A stretch of DNA of 64,000 nt from Chitinophaga sancti (GTDB taxonomy: Bacteria > Bacteroidota > Bacteroidia > Chitinophagales > Chitinophagaceae). The translations under genes and the position numbers were made by a program. Shown here piece after piece: positions 36,001 to 45,497 of the stretch. The stretch spans positions 5,270,001 to 5,334,000 of the forward strand of contig NZ_CP139972.1 in assembly GCF_034424315.1 (NCBI RefSeq), in the 5' to 3' direction. The notes beneath the pieces are model-generated. The model ran no database searches, had not been told where the DNA came from, and saw only the letters and a list, made by a program, of their open reading frames with translations. Each line of letters opens with the position of its first letter. Position 1 is the first letter of the stretch.

Positions 36001-39000
36001 CATACGTAGTGCCGGTGAACAGCAGGGTACCACCTACAGGGGCGCTATACCATTTAGTCGTGATATTGCTACCGGTTACTGTAGCGGTGAGGGCCGCAGT
36101 CTTACCGGAACAAATATTTGCACTGCTTACTGCAGGCGCGGTGAGCGCAGGAACTACATTGACAGCTACAGATACCCTGTTTGGATTCGCACAACCATTG
36201 GATGTACGTACTGCCTGGGCATAATAAGTAGTATTCGCAGTTAATACCGGTGTAGTAAAGGATGGACCATCGCCTACTTTGGTACCAGCGGTATTATACC
36301 ATTCTATCGATGCTACAGCGCTGGCTGTTGCAGTAAGGGTTGCAGTTGTACCATTACAGATAGTGGTGCTTCTTACTGCGACTACCGGAGCAGATACCTG
36401 GCGGGATGCGTAGTAAACGCGGAGGTTCACCAGGGCGGAAATCACACCACCTCTCAGTTTCACCTGCACGCGGTCGTAAGTGGCACCTGGCGCAAAGGCT
36501 ACGGTGAACTTATTGCTGCCGCTCAGCAATGATACTTTCAGGTTACTGCTGTTGAGCAGGAGCGCATCATTGTTTGCGGTTGCACCATTTGAGCTGGATA
36601 TTTCTATCGCCCCCAGCAGGGAAGCATCCAGTACCTGTGCAGGTAATTCCAGTACCAGCCTTACGCTGTCGCCAGCGACAGCAGCGGTCGGGAAGATGAG
36701 AGATTGTTGTACGCTTCCGCTACCGGCAGCCAGTGGTACTGACAGCAGGGAGAAGTTGTCTGTATTTGCATCTGTTGTATTGGCTGCATCCTGTACAGCA
36801 CACAGTACGCAGACAGCAGTTGTGCTATTGGTTTGCGCATTTGCAAAGTCGCACACAGTATTAGGTACTACCGTTACCGTAAGTGCAACAGCGGTACGCT
36901 GACTGCCACAGGCAGCAGAATCTGCCACGGCTTCTACATAATACGTGATATCACTGGTCAGTGCCGGTGTGGTAAACACATTACCTGTGAATACAGGTGT
37001 ACCACCCGCAGCATCCGTATACCAGTTATAGCTAAGCCCTGCAGCAGGAGAAACGGTCAGTGTTGCTGTCTGACCAGATACGACCTGACCACCGGCTGGT
37101 GATACATTTACGGTTGGAGCTGCCGGAATCGCATTCACTTTTACGGTGACTGCTGTTCTTGTGGTGCTTGCGCAGATGCCGGCTGCCGCTTCTACATAAT
37201 AAGTAGTAGTCGCATTCAGTACCGGTGTATTGTAGGTAGCACCTTCGAATACAGGCGTGCCTCCTGTTGCAGTGGTATACCAGCGGAACACCACACCATT
37301 GGTAGCAGCGGTTGCTACCAGCTGTACAGCGCTACCAGCACATACTTCAGCAGTACCAGGTGTTACGGTTACGATGGCTGGTTGCGTGATGACATTGGCA
37401 GTCACCATAGTGCGGGTAGTATTGGAACAAGCTGCTGCATTCGAAGCCTCTACATAGTATACTGTAGTTGTGCTTAAAGCAGGAGTAGTAAACGAGTTAC
37501 CTGTGAAGATAGCCGTACCACCTGACAATGCTGTATACCAGCGATAGGTTACACCTGTAGCAGGTTGCACATTGAAGGTAGCCATGCTACCACTACATAC
37601 GGTGATGCTGTTTATATCCAGTGCAGGTGCATCCGGAACAGGATCAACCACCGCAGTAACCGGTACCCTTACAGGATTTGGACAGCTCAGGCTTGTTTTT
37701 ACTGCCGCTACATAATAAGTAGTGGTGGTGTTCAGCGCTGGTGTCTGATAGCTGGTACCGGTGAAGATGGACGTACCACCTACAGCTGTTGTATACCAGC
37801 GGAAGCTCACGTTGGACGGACCTGCTGCCAGGAGGGTAGCGCGGTTACCGGCGCAGATCGTATCACCCTTTACAAGCGGCAGCCCTACCAGGCGGCTGGT
37901 GTAGTGAACATTCACGGCGCTCAGGGCGGTAGCCAGACCGGAGTTGAGGCGTACTACTATCCTGTCGAAAAGGCCTTTAGGTTTAAAGCCAACCAATGCC
38001 CGTGAGTTGCCGCTGAGCAGACTCACATTCACACCTGCAGCATTCAGTGCTACAAAGTCATTGTTGGAAGTAACTCCATTATATGAGCCTACCTGTATAG
38101 TACCCAGCAGGCCTACATCCGCCAGGGAGCTGGAAAAGGACAGGGCAATCTGTACGCTGTCATTCAGTTCGCTCACCTGGGGGAAGATCAGTGTCTGCTG
38201 TACATAAGCACCTGTCAGCCCCAGGATCACATGCAGCGTGGAGCTACTGCTGGTACTGTTGTCAACTGACAGGGCTGGATTTTCTACATAGCAACCTATG
38301 CAGATCCCATTTGCATTGTTGGTTTCTGATGTTGCGGCATCGCAGGGAATATCATTATTACCCGGGATCACGGTAGCGGTTACAGATATGCGGGATGCGC
38401 TCTTACAATCTGCAGCGTTTACAGCTTCCACGGTGTAGGTAGCTGTAGCCGTGAGGGCACCGGTATTGAATACGGCACCGGTGAAGATAGAATCGCCGGC
38501 AGCGTTATACCATTTATAGACCAGGTTAGTTCCGGTAGCATGAGCGGTGAAAGTAGCGCTTTGACCACTGCTGATGGAGGTACCCATCGGGGTAACAGTG
38601 AGACCTGCAGGTACTGTATTCACCGTCACAGCTACACGGGTCCTTGTTGTGCTGATACAACCGTTATTATCTGCTTCCACATAGAAGGCAGTATCGGCCG
38701 TCAGTGTGTTCGTCGTATAGTCTGGAGTAGATGCCAGCAGGGTGCCACCGGTAGCAGCAGTATACCAGCGGAACGTGACTCCGGATGGTGCTGTTGCCAG
38801 CAGGGTTACCTTATCGCCGGCACAGATGCTCTTAGCAGCAGCAGTTGGTGCTACAGGTGTATTCCCTACGCTCACCAACACTGGTACCCTGCCTGGGTTG
38901 GCACAGCCGAAGCGGCTGGCTTCTGCATAATAAGTGAGCGATGCATTGAGTGCTGCAGTTCTGAATGTATCGCCGGTAGCTACTGCAGTTCCACCCACCG

Positions 39001-42000
39001 CACTGGCAAACCAGGCAATGTCCGCATCATTGGTAGTGGTAGCGACGAGAGTAGCAGCATTGCCGCTACATACATTGGCTGCTGATGCAGTTACATCAGG
39101 CCTTGGGGTAACGACTGCTGCGAAATACACATTCACTGAGGTGAGTGCAGTGAGCAGACCGTTGATACTTACCATCACACCATTGAAGGCTTTGGTGGCA
39201 GGTATGGTTACCCTAAACTTGTTGCCTGTGTTCAGCAGGGTAAGGCGGATCGGGTTATCAGAGAGATAACGACCGTCGCCATTTGCAGTAGCACCATTAT
39301 ATGTTTCTACCCTGATACCGCCCAGCAGTGTTACATCCGCTACTTTGCCCGGTACTTCCAGGTCCAGCGTGATACTGTCACCGGCAGGGTATGTATTATT
39401 ATACCTCAGCAGCTGACCGATATAACCGGCAGCATTTAAGGCAGCATTGATAGTGGATGCAGAATTTGCATTCTGATCTACTGCCAGTGCAGGATTGCTT
39501 ACAGAACACAACAGGCATACACCGCTGATAACAGGACTTTGCTGTGAAGTAGCATAGCTACATGGTGTTGGCTCTGCAGGCAGGTTGATATCTACTCTTA
39601 CCGCTGTGCGGGTAGCGCTTGTACAACCATTCACCGGATCTTTAACTTCCACATAATAGATGGCTGCTGCGGTGAGTGCAGCAGTTGTATATGTAGTAGA
39701 ATTAGCCTGCAGCAGATTGCCACCTGCCGGTGCATCATACCAGTTGTATTGATATGCCGGGTTCGGACTTAATACCGAGAAGGTAGCAGTCTGACCGGAG
39801 TTGATCGTTTGTGTAGCAGGGTTTATCAATGGCTGTGGCAGACCTACCATTACATACACGGCTTTGCGCACAGGGTTTGCACAACCACTGCCGGACACAC
39901 CTTCTACATAATAGATCGCATTGGTAGCAGGTGTTACTGTATAGGTAGCACCGGTAGACAATGCAGTTCCACCTGTAGGCTGGCTATACCAGCGGAAGGT
40001 AGTGCCGGGGCCTGTGGCGCGGAGTGTAACAGGAGAACCTGCACAGACGTATACCGTGTCTTTTTCTACAGTAGGCGTACCTGCAAAGATCTGCGCTGAA
40101 TATACTTTCAGGGCAGTGAGGGCCGTGGCCAGACCATTCAGTCTGATATTCACCCTGTCGTAAGCAGCACCCGGAGCGAATGTGTAGATCAGGTCACGGT
40201 TGCCATTCAATAATTGCAGATTCAGTGTGCCACTATTCAGGGTCACTGCATCATTATTAGCGGTCGCATTGTTAGAAGAAGAGATCTGGATACCAGCCAG
40301 TACGCTCAGATCTGCCAGGCCTGTAGTGAAGCCCAGCCTGATCCTTATGCTATCTCCCTTCACACCAGGTGCGGGAAAAATCAGGGATTGCTGTACATAT
40401 GAGCCTACGCCCAGGATCGTGTGGATCACAGAAGCGGTAGCCGTACTGTTGTCCACTGCAGAATCCTGTTTCTCTACGTAGCAACCCACGCAGATTCCAC
40501 TGGTGACAGAGATCTGTGAGGTAGCACCACCACATTCTATATCGCCCACAGGGGTAGGACCCCCTGTGCCATTCAGGGTAATTGCCACAGGGGTACGCAG
40601 GCTCTTACAGTTTGGATCACCAGGAGATACTGCTTCCACATAATAAGTAACATTAGCAGCAACAGGAGGAGTAGTGAACTGAGCTCCTACGTATACGGGG
40701 GTACCACCGGCAGGCACTGTATACCAGTTGTACTGATAGGCAGCATTTGGCGATACGACATTGAAGGTTGGCGTAGCGCTTCCTGCTACGGTAGCAGTAG
40801 ATGGTGTTACGTTCACACCTGGCAGGCCTGCTTTCACCTGTACAGGTGTACGTTTTTCACTACCACAACTATCAGCACCTACGGCTGCCACGAAGTAGGT
40901 AGTGTCTTTGGTCACTGCCGGAGTCGTGAATGTAGTACCATAGCCAACAGGTGCGCCACCTGCGTAAGCAGTATACCAATGGTAGGTATAGCCGGTAGGG
41001 CCTACAGCAGTTAAGGTAGCAGCAGTACCACTACATGCATATACAGTTGGTGCTGACACCTGAGCGATCGGGGTCACCACCTGAGCATAATAAACATTGT
41101 AAGAGGAGAGCGCTGCCAGTAGACCATTCAGGCGAATTTCGACACGGTCGAAATCTTTGGTGGCCACAAAAGTGTAGGCAGATTGTTGAATGCCACTCAG
41201 GAGGCGCACACTGAGCAACCCCGGAGACAAGGCCACCATATCTGCATCAGCAGGGCGTGCACCATTTCCTGTACCTACACTCATACCAGCAAGTGCTGAT
41301 GCGTCCAGCAGGCCGGTAGTTGTGCCAAGACCGATACGGATAGAATCTCCTGCTTTACCTGATTTCGGAAATACCAGGTCCTGGTATACGATGGCACCCA
41401 GGCCTACATTGATACGCATATTTGCAGCTGTGGCCGGAGAGGCATCAACTGCATTCGCAGCATTCGACACACCGCATAACAGGCAGAGTAAACCAGTCAC
41501 TCCATTGTTCTGTGTGGTAGCACCACTACAACTCAGGGCACCATTACCAGTAGTATCTGTTACATCTACAGTGACTGCAGTACGCACAATGCTGATCAAT
41601 CCATCGGTAGGAGAGAGCGCTTCTACATAGTAAGTGGTATTGCGGTTTAATACAGGTGTAGTAAAGTTTGCACCGCTCCCGATAGCAGTACCACCATCTG
41701 GTTCAGTGTACCATTGGAAGGTAGCACCTGGAATCCGGGCTAATGCTGCTGAGAGGGCAACTGTACCACCGGTGGAAACAGCGGGGGTAGCAGGAGTCAC
41801 TATTACCGGCTGAAACGCGGTGGCTTCATATACGCGGAGTGAGCTGAAAGCTGAGACATTACGGGCAGCGCAAGCCACTCCAAACGTAACTACGGAAGGA
41901 TTGGAGGCACTGTTCCAGAGGGGGCCGTCAGCAAAATAAATACTGGAAGTGATCCAGTGTTGCCATGGCAGCTGTTTTCGTAATACCGGCGCGTAGGGGT

Positions 42001-42193
42001 GTTGCGCGGTATACGCCTGCAGCCATGACAAGGCTTTGTTATTTCTTATGTCTTTGCTGCAGGCGGCAGTCACAGGCACAGGAAGGTTCTCCGCTAAGGA
42101 GACTCCTGCCGGCAACCCAACCACGCAAAGACATGAAAAAATAGTAAGGATAAAATCTCTTAGGGAGCTTTTAAGAGTAGCGTTAAGATGCAT
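33014..42193 (-). CDS. Giant T9SS surface adhesin with Ig_7 repeats, five CxxC modules, fn3 and CHU_C domain
   Basis: 3059 residues from the ATG at 42191-42193; signal peptide MHLNATLKSSLRDFILTIFS and following. I count 23 Ig-like (Ig_7, CHU_C-associated) units of about 80 residues, each with a WYT..GGT..TG..FTTP..TTYYVEA-type core. Interspersed are five modules of about 155 residues, at about 218-373, 551-704, 878-1029, 1283-1434 and 1779-1931, each beginning with Cys and a C-x-x-C (GVCLLC, GICVGC). The order is Ig1-M1-Ig2-M2-Ig2-M3-Ig3-M4-Ig4-M5-Ig11. A fibronectin-III domain (about 2878-2970) and a CHU_C/gliding C-terminal domain (FIPNVFTPNGDGFND) follow. It is probably exported by T9SS and bound at the surface. 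The frame is intact despite heavy repetition. Confidence 0.95.
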   Translation of the reverse strand: MHLNATLKSSLRDFILTIFSCLCVVGLPAGVSLAENLPVPVTAACSKDIRNNKALSWLQAYTAQHPYAPVLRKQLPWQHWITSSIYFADGPLWNSASNPSVVTFGVACAARNVSAFSSLRVYEATAFQPVIVTPATPAVSTGGTVALSAALARIPGATFQWYTEPDGGTAIGSGANFTTPVLNRNTTYYVEALSPTDGLISIVRTAVTVDVTDTTGNGALSCSGATTQNNGVTGLLCLLCGVSNAANAVDASPATAANMRINVGLGAIVYQDLVFPKSGKAGDSIRIGLGTTTGLLDASALAGMSVGTGNGARPADADMVALSPGLLSVRLLSGIQQSAYTFVATKDFDRVEIRLNGLLAALSSYNVYYAQVVTPIAQVSAPTVYACSGTAATLTAVGPTGYTYHWYTAYAGGAPVGYGTTFTTPAVTKDTTYFVAAVGADSCGSEKRTPVQVKAGLPGVNVTPSTATVAGSATPTFNVVSPNAAYQYNWYTVPAGGTPVYVGAQFTTPPVAANVTYYVEAVSPGDPNCKSLRTPVAITLNGTGGPTPVGDIECGGATSQISVTSGICVGCYVEKQDSAVDNSTATASVIHTILGVGSYVQQSLIFPAPGVKGDSIRIRLGFTTGLADLSVLAGIQISSSNNATANNDAVTLNSGTLNLQLLNGNRDLIYTFAPGAAYDRVNIRLNGLATALTALKVYSAQIFAGTPTVEKDTVYVCAGSPVTLRATGPGTTFRWYSQPTGGTALSTGATYTVTPATNAIYYVEGVSGSGCANPVRKAVYVMVGLPQPLINPATQTINSGQTATFSVLSPNPAYQYNWYDAPAGGNLLQANSTTYTTAALTAAAIYYVEVKDPVNGCTSATRTAVRVDINLPAEPTPCSYATSQQSPVISGVCLLCSVSNPALAVDQNANSASTINAALNAAGYIGQLLRYNNTYPAGDSITLDLEVPGKVADVTLLGGIRVETYNGATANGDGRYLSDNPIRLTLLNTGNKFRVTIPATKAFNGVMVSINGLLTALTSVNVYFAAVVTPRPDVTASAANVCSGNAATLVATTTNDADIAWFASAVGGTAVATGDTFRTAALNASLTYYAEASRFGCANPGRVPVLVSVGNTPVAPTAAAKSICAGDKVTLLATAPSGVTFRWYTAATGGTLLASTPDYTTNTLTADTAFYVEADNNGCISTTRTRVAVTVNTVPAGLTVTPMGTSISSGQSATFTAHATGTNLVYKWYNAAGDSIFTGAVFNTGALTATATYTVEAVNAADCKSASRISVTATVIPGNNDIPCDAATSETNNANGICIGCYVENPALSVDNSTSSSSTLHVILGLTGAYVQQTLIFPQVSELNDSVQIALSFSSSLADVGLLGTIQVGSYNGVTSNNDFVALNAAGVNVSLLSGNSRALVGFKPKGLFDRIVVRLNSGLATALSAVNVHYTSRLVGLPLVKGDTICAGNRATLLAAGPSNVSFRWYTTAVGGTSIFTGTSYQTPALNTTTTYYVAAVKTSLSCPNPVRVPVTAVVDPVPDAPALDINSITVCSGSMATFNVQPATGVTYRWYTALSGGTAIFTGNSFTTPALSTTTVYYVEASNAAACSNTTRTMVTANVITQPAIVTVTPGTAEVCAGSAVQLVATAATNGVVFRWYTTATGGTPVFEGATYNTPVLNATTTYYVEAAAGICASTTRTAVTVKVNAIPAAPTVNVSPAGGQVVSGQTATLTVSPAAGLSYNWYTDAAGGTPVFTGNVFTTPALTSDITYYVEAVADSAACGSQRTAVALTVTVVPNTVCDFANAQTNSTTAVCVLCAVQDAANTTDANTDNFSLLSVPLAAGSGSVQQSLIFPTAAVAGDSVRLVLELPAQVLDASLLGAIEISSSNGATANNDALLLNSSNLKVSLLSGSNKFTVAFAPGATYDRVQVKLRGGVISALVNLRVYYASRQVSAPVVAVRSTTICNGTTATLTATASAVASIEWYNTAGTKVGDGPSFTTPVLTANTTYYAQAVRTSNGCANPNRVSVAVNVVPALTAPAVSSANICSGKTAALTATVTGSNITTKWYSAPVGGTLLFTGTTYVTNPLTADTAFYVATSNSSCTLATRVKATVTVGAGAPTPTLQANNVNICAGRQATFTVTSGTTGITYNWYTTLTGGTPVHTGATYTTTALNTSTVYYVEAVNTASGCTAGAARVSATANVALNPDQPVVTAASVNVCTGQDATLSVSTPQSGVTYQWYDAATAGTLIGSGTTIIIRNVTASADYYVEAANTSGCVNSGGRAKASVVAIVSPGTPTVTAASVSICQGNTTSLSVQNPNAAFTYRWYTTASGGTSLGSGTSFTTPVINTDTDFYVEASNGNCSSAVRARVSVLVATPAPTPVLESNNITTCSGTTATLRVISTTSGIDYNWYTTATGGTPVFAGATFTTPVLTSTATYYVEAVSTTSGCGSSSARVSATVTVGSSPDAPTLVSGSVKVCAGNDGTLSVLNPQTGAAYQWYTAANGGTLVFTGPVYTVPAVTANASYYVQTMIGTTCVSATRTAGSIVVDNSATTPDVVSTNVTTCVGGTATLSVLNPDAALTYRWYDAPAGGNLLSTGPDYTTAALSTNTTYYVEALNSSGCSSLARRGVIVTITNTIDAPVATTGATVCSGNTIVLAVTNPVSGYAYKWYTTATTGTPVFTGANFTTPALTANTVYYVEAATGGCVSVSRTSVPVTVNATPTAPLVVNATVLTCTGSSAILQVQNPNTTLTYQWFTTNTGGTAVGIGSSFTTPAITGTTMYYVEAQNPNGCRGNTRTAVTVSIGTPGNNAVVTGNEAGICPNNSATLTASSTTTGARFSWYTSATGGTAVSTGASFTTPALTTTTTYYVEVASAGGCSSGTRVAATVTVLTALDAPVVSVDTALTTTNAVTFTWDPVSGASGYEVTMNKGASFTAPSSGSNGTTHTVHGLTPGQQVTIQVRALGSQSCETSTLSNAVTGEAKNPQGDKVFIPNVFTPNGDGFNDIHYVYGNTVASIIMTYYNQYGQLIHQTRDQARGWDGTMSGTPQPVGVYIYILKATLRDGTVVNRKGTITIVR

Positions 42194-42866
42194 AGAAATC
42201 AATTGGTTCGGGTTATAAAGCGTGTATGTTTTTCACAGTTTTTGTTTTCTTTCTGTTTTCCAGGAACTCAGGTTAGCTATGCATCACATTGAGTCTGGCG
42301 ACCAGCGGGCGGCCACTCAACAGGATACACAGCACAGATATATTGTTTCTATGCATTGGCGTGGTTATGAAGGGGGTGGTAAATAATAAAGACGATATGG
42401 TTAAAACAGGGGTAGTCTGATTCGGCTGATACGGTACGAACACACATTATTGAAAACCCGGCGGTCAGAATACGGTACGAATTTATGTTGATAGGGTGGG
42501 AAAGCAGCTGTTCTTTTCGTTCAGTATTTGAACGATATTCATTCTATTCATTATTGAATACTACAAATCTTTTTATCCAGTTTTTTAGATTCAATAAGCG
42601 ATTAAAGGTATTAGTATGATTCACAGTATATTTAGTTGGCAGTACTAATATGAAATCAAACTGAACAAATAAACATTGTTTTTAAACAGCCAATGTCACG
42701 TTGTTGTACCTTATTGCTTTACAGTTCTTTTCAAATTCTGTTCATTTATATATGTCATGTTCATTTTGTTCATTTTTTTGAGAAAAAATCTAAACCCAAA
42801 AGTGCTACGTAAGTTTATACTTGATTACCAAAAATCCGTTTACAAAATTCCATTTCTTGTCCCCGT
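42194..42866. promoter_or_regulatory. Divergent control region between adhesin and STAND genes
   Basis: About 670 AT-rich bases between two divergent genes. The 12-base direct repeat ATACGGTACGAA occurs at 42429-42440 and 42470-42481, 41 bases apart (about four DNA turns), as expected for one protein binding twice on the same face. An AGTATT/AATACT inverted pair lies at about 42520-42570. No clear TAnnTTTG promoter was found for either gene. Confidence 0.55.
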
Positions 42867-45431
42867 ATGATAGATCTCTCCTATGACTTTATCATCACTC
42901 TACAGAAAGAAGTTTCCCGACGTTTTGGCGTTGACTCTGTAACGGCTAGTGATTGCAAACGATTGTCACTCGCCATATCAGACGAGACAGGCAAATTAGT
43001 TAGTGAGACGACGCTGAAAAGAGTTTTTGGATTTGCTGTAACACAGCACAGCTTCTCGCGCTACACTTTAAATACGCTGGCGCAATACTGTAATTATAAG
43101 GACTGGGAAGATTTTCAGACCAGGCTTTTCACACAATCCACTCCCGGGGAAGTGGTACAGGATAGTAAATGGGCTGAACTCAGAAGTAAAGGTGCTGCCG
43201 TTTCACACTACACCCTGGTAACACTGAAGAATCGCTCCGGTATTCAATTTCAGAATACGGTATCAAGGGCCTTCAGCATTGCCCACATGGAGCGTTTTCT
43301 GGAAGGTACTTATCCCGCTACTGCCCTCATCGCACCAAGTGGATGGGGCAAATCCACGACACTTGTACACCTTGTAGAACATTTCTGGTACAGCAAAGAG
43401 GCTAAGTATCCGCAGGACATCTGCTGGTTTATCCATGCACATGCCGCAGGTAGCCTGTTTTTGCGCGGACTTAACCTGAGCAACTGGCTGGATGATCAGC
43501 TCAGCCTGGGGCAAAGGGAAAATTTCAGGGAATACTTCAGGACACATTTCGATAAAATAGGAGGTAGACTCATCCTCATCATCGATGGCTTTGATGAAAT
43601 TACCATGTCCAGCGACAAGCTGAAACTGATGTATACCAAGCTGGAAGAATTCGTTTATAGCAACGATGAATACCCATGGATCAAAGTGATCCTCTCAGTT
43701 CGAAATAATACCTGGTCAGAAATTTTTCACAATGATCATCGTATGCCGCCATTCGGCCGATACTGGTACCTGGGTCCTGAAATGGATGAAGAAACCAATA
43801 TCAACATCCCCCGTATGACGGAGCAGGAAGTAAAGTCCGTGCTCTATAATCATCGCATGGATCCTGCCGTGGTACGCACTTTCAGCGAAAGCTTCCTGCA
43901 AAAACTGCGATATCCATTTTACCTGCAGCTGTTTTGTCAGCTCAATACCGGTGAAAACACCTTTATCAACGAGCATCTCAGCCTTTTTGAAATGGTCTCG
44001 CGATTCGTGCAGATGAAAGTATTCAGCACGAACAATAACAATTTTAAGATCAACATCATCAATAAACTGCTGGAAGTATTGGATTATGGCAAAAGGGGCC
44101 AATATGCCGAAAAGAGTGAACTCCTGAATAAGAATGCAGAATTATTCTCCGCTTACAAAGAACTCCTCTCCGATAATATACTGGTAGAAGAAAATCTGAG
44201 TCAGGACATTATGTTCTACGTGAAGGTTCGTTTTGCCCACCAGTTCCTGATGGAATACTTCATGGCCATGCACTTTGTGTCACGGGGCCATCATCAGACG
44301 GGCGAAGTGGTATTTAATGATGTGATTAATCACCTGCCGTCTTCTCCTTTCCGTACAGGGATCTTCAAATGGATGCTCCGTTATGCCATCAACAACGGAC
44401 AGCAGGAAAGCATCCGGCAGATGTTCCATCTTTCCTTATCTAATATTGAGAAATCCCAGTTACTGGAGTACCTGGCCGTACATTACCAGCAGGAAGGCAA
44501 CAGGGAAATGTCGCTGAAATCTATCTTCCCCCATGGCTACTTTAAAAAGTATCCACTCAGCAAAATCCTGAATGATAATTTCATTCATTTTGGCAAGAGA
44601 AAAGTACTGGTCGCCTTACTGGAACTGGCAGAGCTGCCGGAAGATAAGCTGAAGATCAGAAGCATCCTGTTCATTATGTCTTCGCTGCAGCTGGATGCGG
44701 AGCAGTGCGAGCAGGAACTGCATTTTATTAAAAAGATCGTTCAACGTGAAATGACGGAAGAAGAACTGTGGGTCACCCCTTACGACCTCTTCCTCTTTAT
44801 ATATGAATACCTGAAGTTTGGTATCGTTAACGAAAGTATTAAGGATAAGCTGTACAGTTATAGCCGCTACCTGAATGGTAGTACCAGGCAGGCGCCTTCC
44901 GTATCGCACGAACTGGTATTCCGGTTTTCGGGATTTGCATTTGCCCTGCTGCACGACTACGGCCACCTGGCTAATTATTCAAAAAGGATTTTTGAATGCT
45001 ATCCGGCACTGGTGTATCAAAAACATGATCCTGTACGACTCTCTTTGCTGAGCTGGCAAGCCTATGCAGCCATCGGACAACGTGATCTGAAGACGGCCTT
45101 AAGGATCAGCAGGCATGCCGATCTCTTATTGAAGAATTATTCTTTTGATCATACTAATGGCAGGCACCTGGAAGTATTGCACAAACTCATCCAGGGCTAT
45201 GCATATATGCTTGAGAATGAACTAAACAAAGCCATCCGACTGATAGAAAGTGCCATGGAGATCTCCCAGAAAATGGATCTGAAATTGCTGATGATGATGG
45301 CATTGCAATTATTACAGAAAATTTATACCTCCCTGAAGGCTGAAAAGCAATTACATATCACGCGGCAGCAGCTGCAACTAATAGGCACCAGTACCTCATT
45401 TAAACAACTTGATAAGCTGCGGGAACAATAG
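42867..45431 (+). CDS. STAND/NACHT-type NTPase with N-terminal HTH-like region and C-terminal helical repeats
   Basis: 854 residues, no signal peptide. Residues 1-90 form a helical, probably DNA-binding region (ETGKLVSETTLKRVFGF, YTLNTLAQYCNYKDWEDF) of a type seen at the start of Bacteroidota regulators. A P-loop follows: Walker A APSGWGKST (156-164) and Walker B LILIIDGFDE (235-244), the hhhhDGxDE form of NACHT ATPases, then VILSVRNNTW. The C-terminal 400 residues look like TPR/alpha-solenoid repeats. STAND proteins work as signal-dependent switches in transcription control or phage defence. Without a recognisable effector the regulator role fits better, perhaps for the divergent adhesin genes; this is inference. 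Confidence 0.8.
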   Translation: MIDLSYDFIITLQKEVSRRFGVDSVTASDCKRLSLAISDETGKLVSETTLKRVFGFAVTQHSFSRYTLNTLAQYCNYKDWEDFQTRLFTQSTPGEVVQDSKWAELRSKGAAVSHYTLVTLKNRSGIQFQNTVSRAFSIAHMERFLEGTYPATALIAPSGWGKSTTLVHLVEHFWYSKEAKYPQDICWFIHAHAAGSLFLRGLNLSNWLDDQLSLGQRENFREYFRTHFDKIGGRLILIIDGFDEITMSSDKLKLMYTKLEEFVYSNDEYPWIKVILSVRNNTWSEIFHNDHRMPPFGRYWYLGPEMDEETNINIPRMTEQEVKSVLYNHRMDPAVVRTFSESFLQKLRYPFYLQLFCQLNTGENTFINEHLSLFEMVSRFVQMKVFSTNNNNFKINIINKLLEVLDYGKRGQYAEKSELLNKNAELFSAYKELLSDNILVEENLSQDIMFYVKVRFAHQFLMEYFMAMHFVSRGHHQTGEVVFNDVINHLPSSPFRTGIFKWMLRYAINNGQQESIRQMFHLSLSNIEKSQLLEYLAVHYQQEGNREMSLKSIFPHGYFKKYPLSKILNDNFIHFGKRKVLVALLELAELPEDKLKIRSILFIMSSLQLDAEQCEQELHFIKKIVQREMTEEELWVTPYDLFLFIYEYLKFGIVNESIKDKLYSYSRYLNGSTRQAPSVSHELVFRFSGFAFALLHDYGHLANYSKRIFECYPALVYQKHDPVRLSLLSWQAYAAIGQRDLKTALRISRHADLLLKNYSFDHTNGRHLEVLHKLIQGYAYMLENELNKAIRLIESAMEISQKMDLKLLMMMALQLLQKIYTSLKAEKQLHITRQQLQLIGTSTSFKQLDKLREQ

Positions 45432-45497
45432 TTTGTTGACCGCCGATCACATCTACCTTTCGTTATCTGGCATAATTTTGCGTTATTGCATTCCGTA

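Noticed and set aside
33014..42193. Repeated DNA in the adhesin as a CRISPR or assembly artefact
   Set aside because: The repeats keep one continuous reading frame and units differ throughout in sequence, so they are coding Ig-like repeats.
42676..42870. Open frame of 64 codons just before the STAND gene
   Set aside because: Starts with TTG in very AT-rich DNA, is mostly Phe/Ile/Leu from AT bias and overlaps the STAND start; no support as a gene.
42867..45431. Complete phage-defence island around the STAND gene
   Set aside because: No nuclease, reverse transcriptase, TIR, toxin or mobile-element gene is near; neighbours are housekeeping-type transporters.
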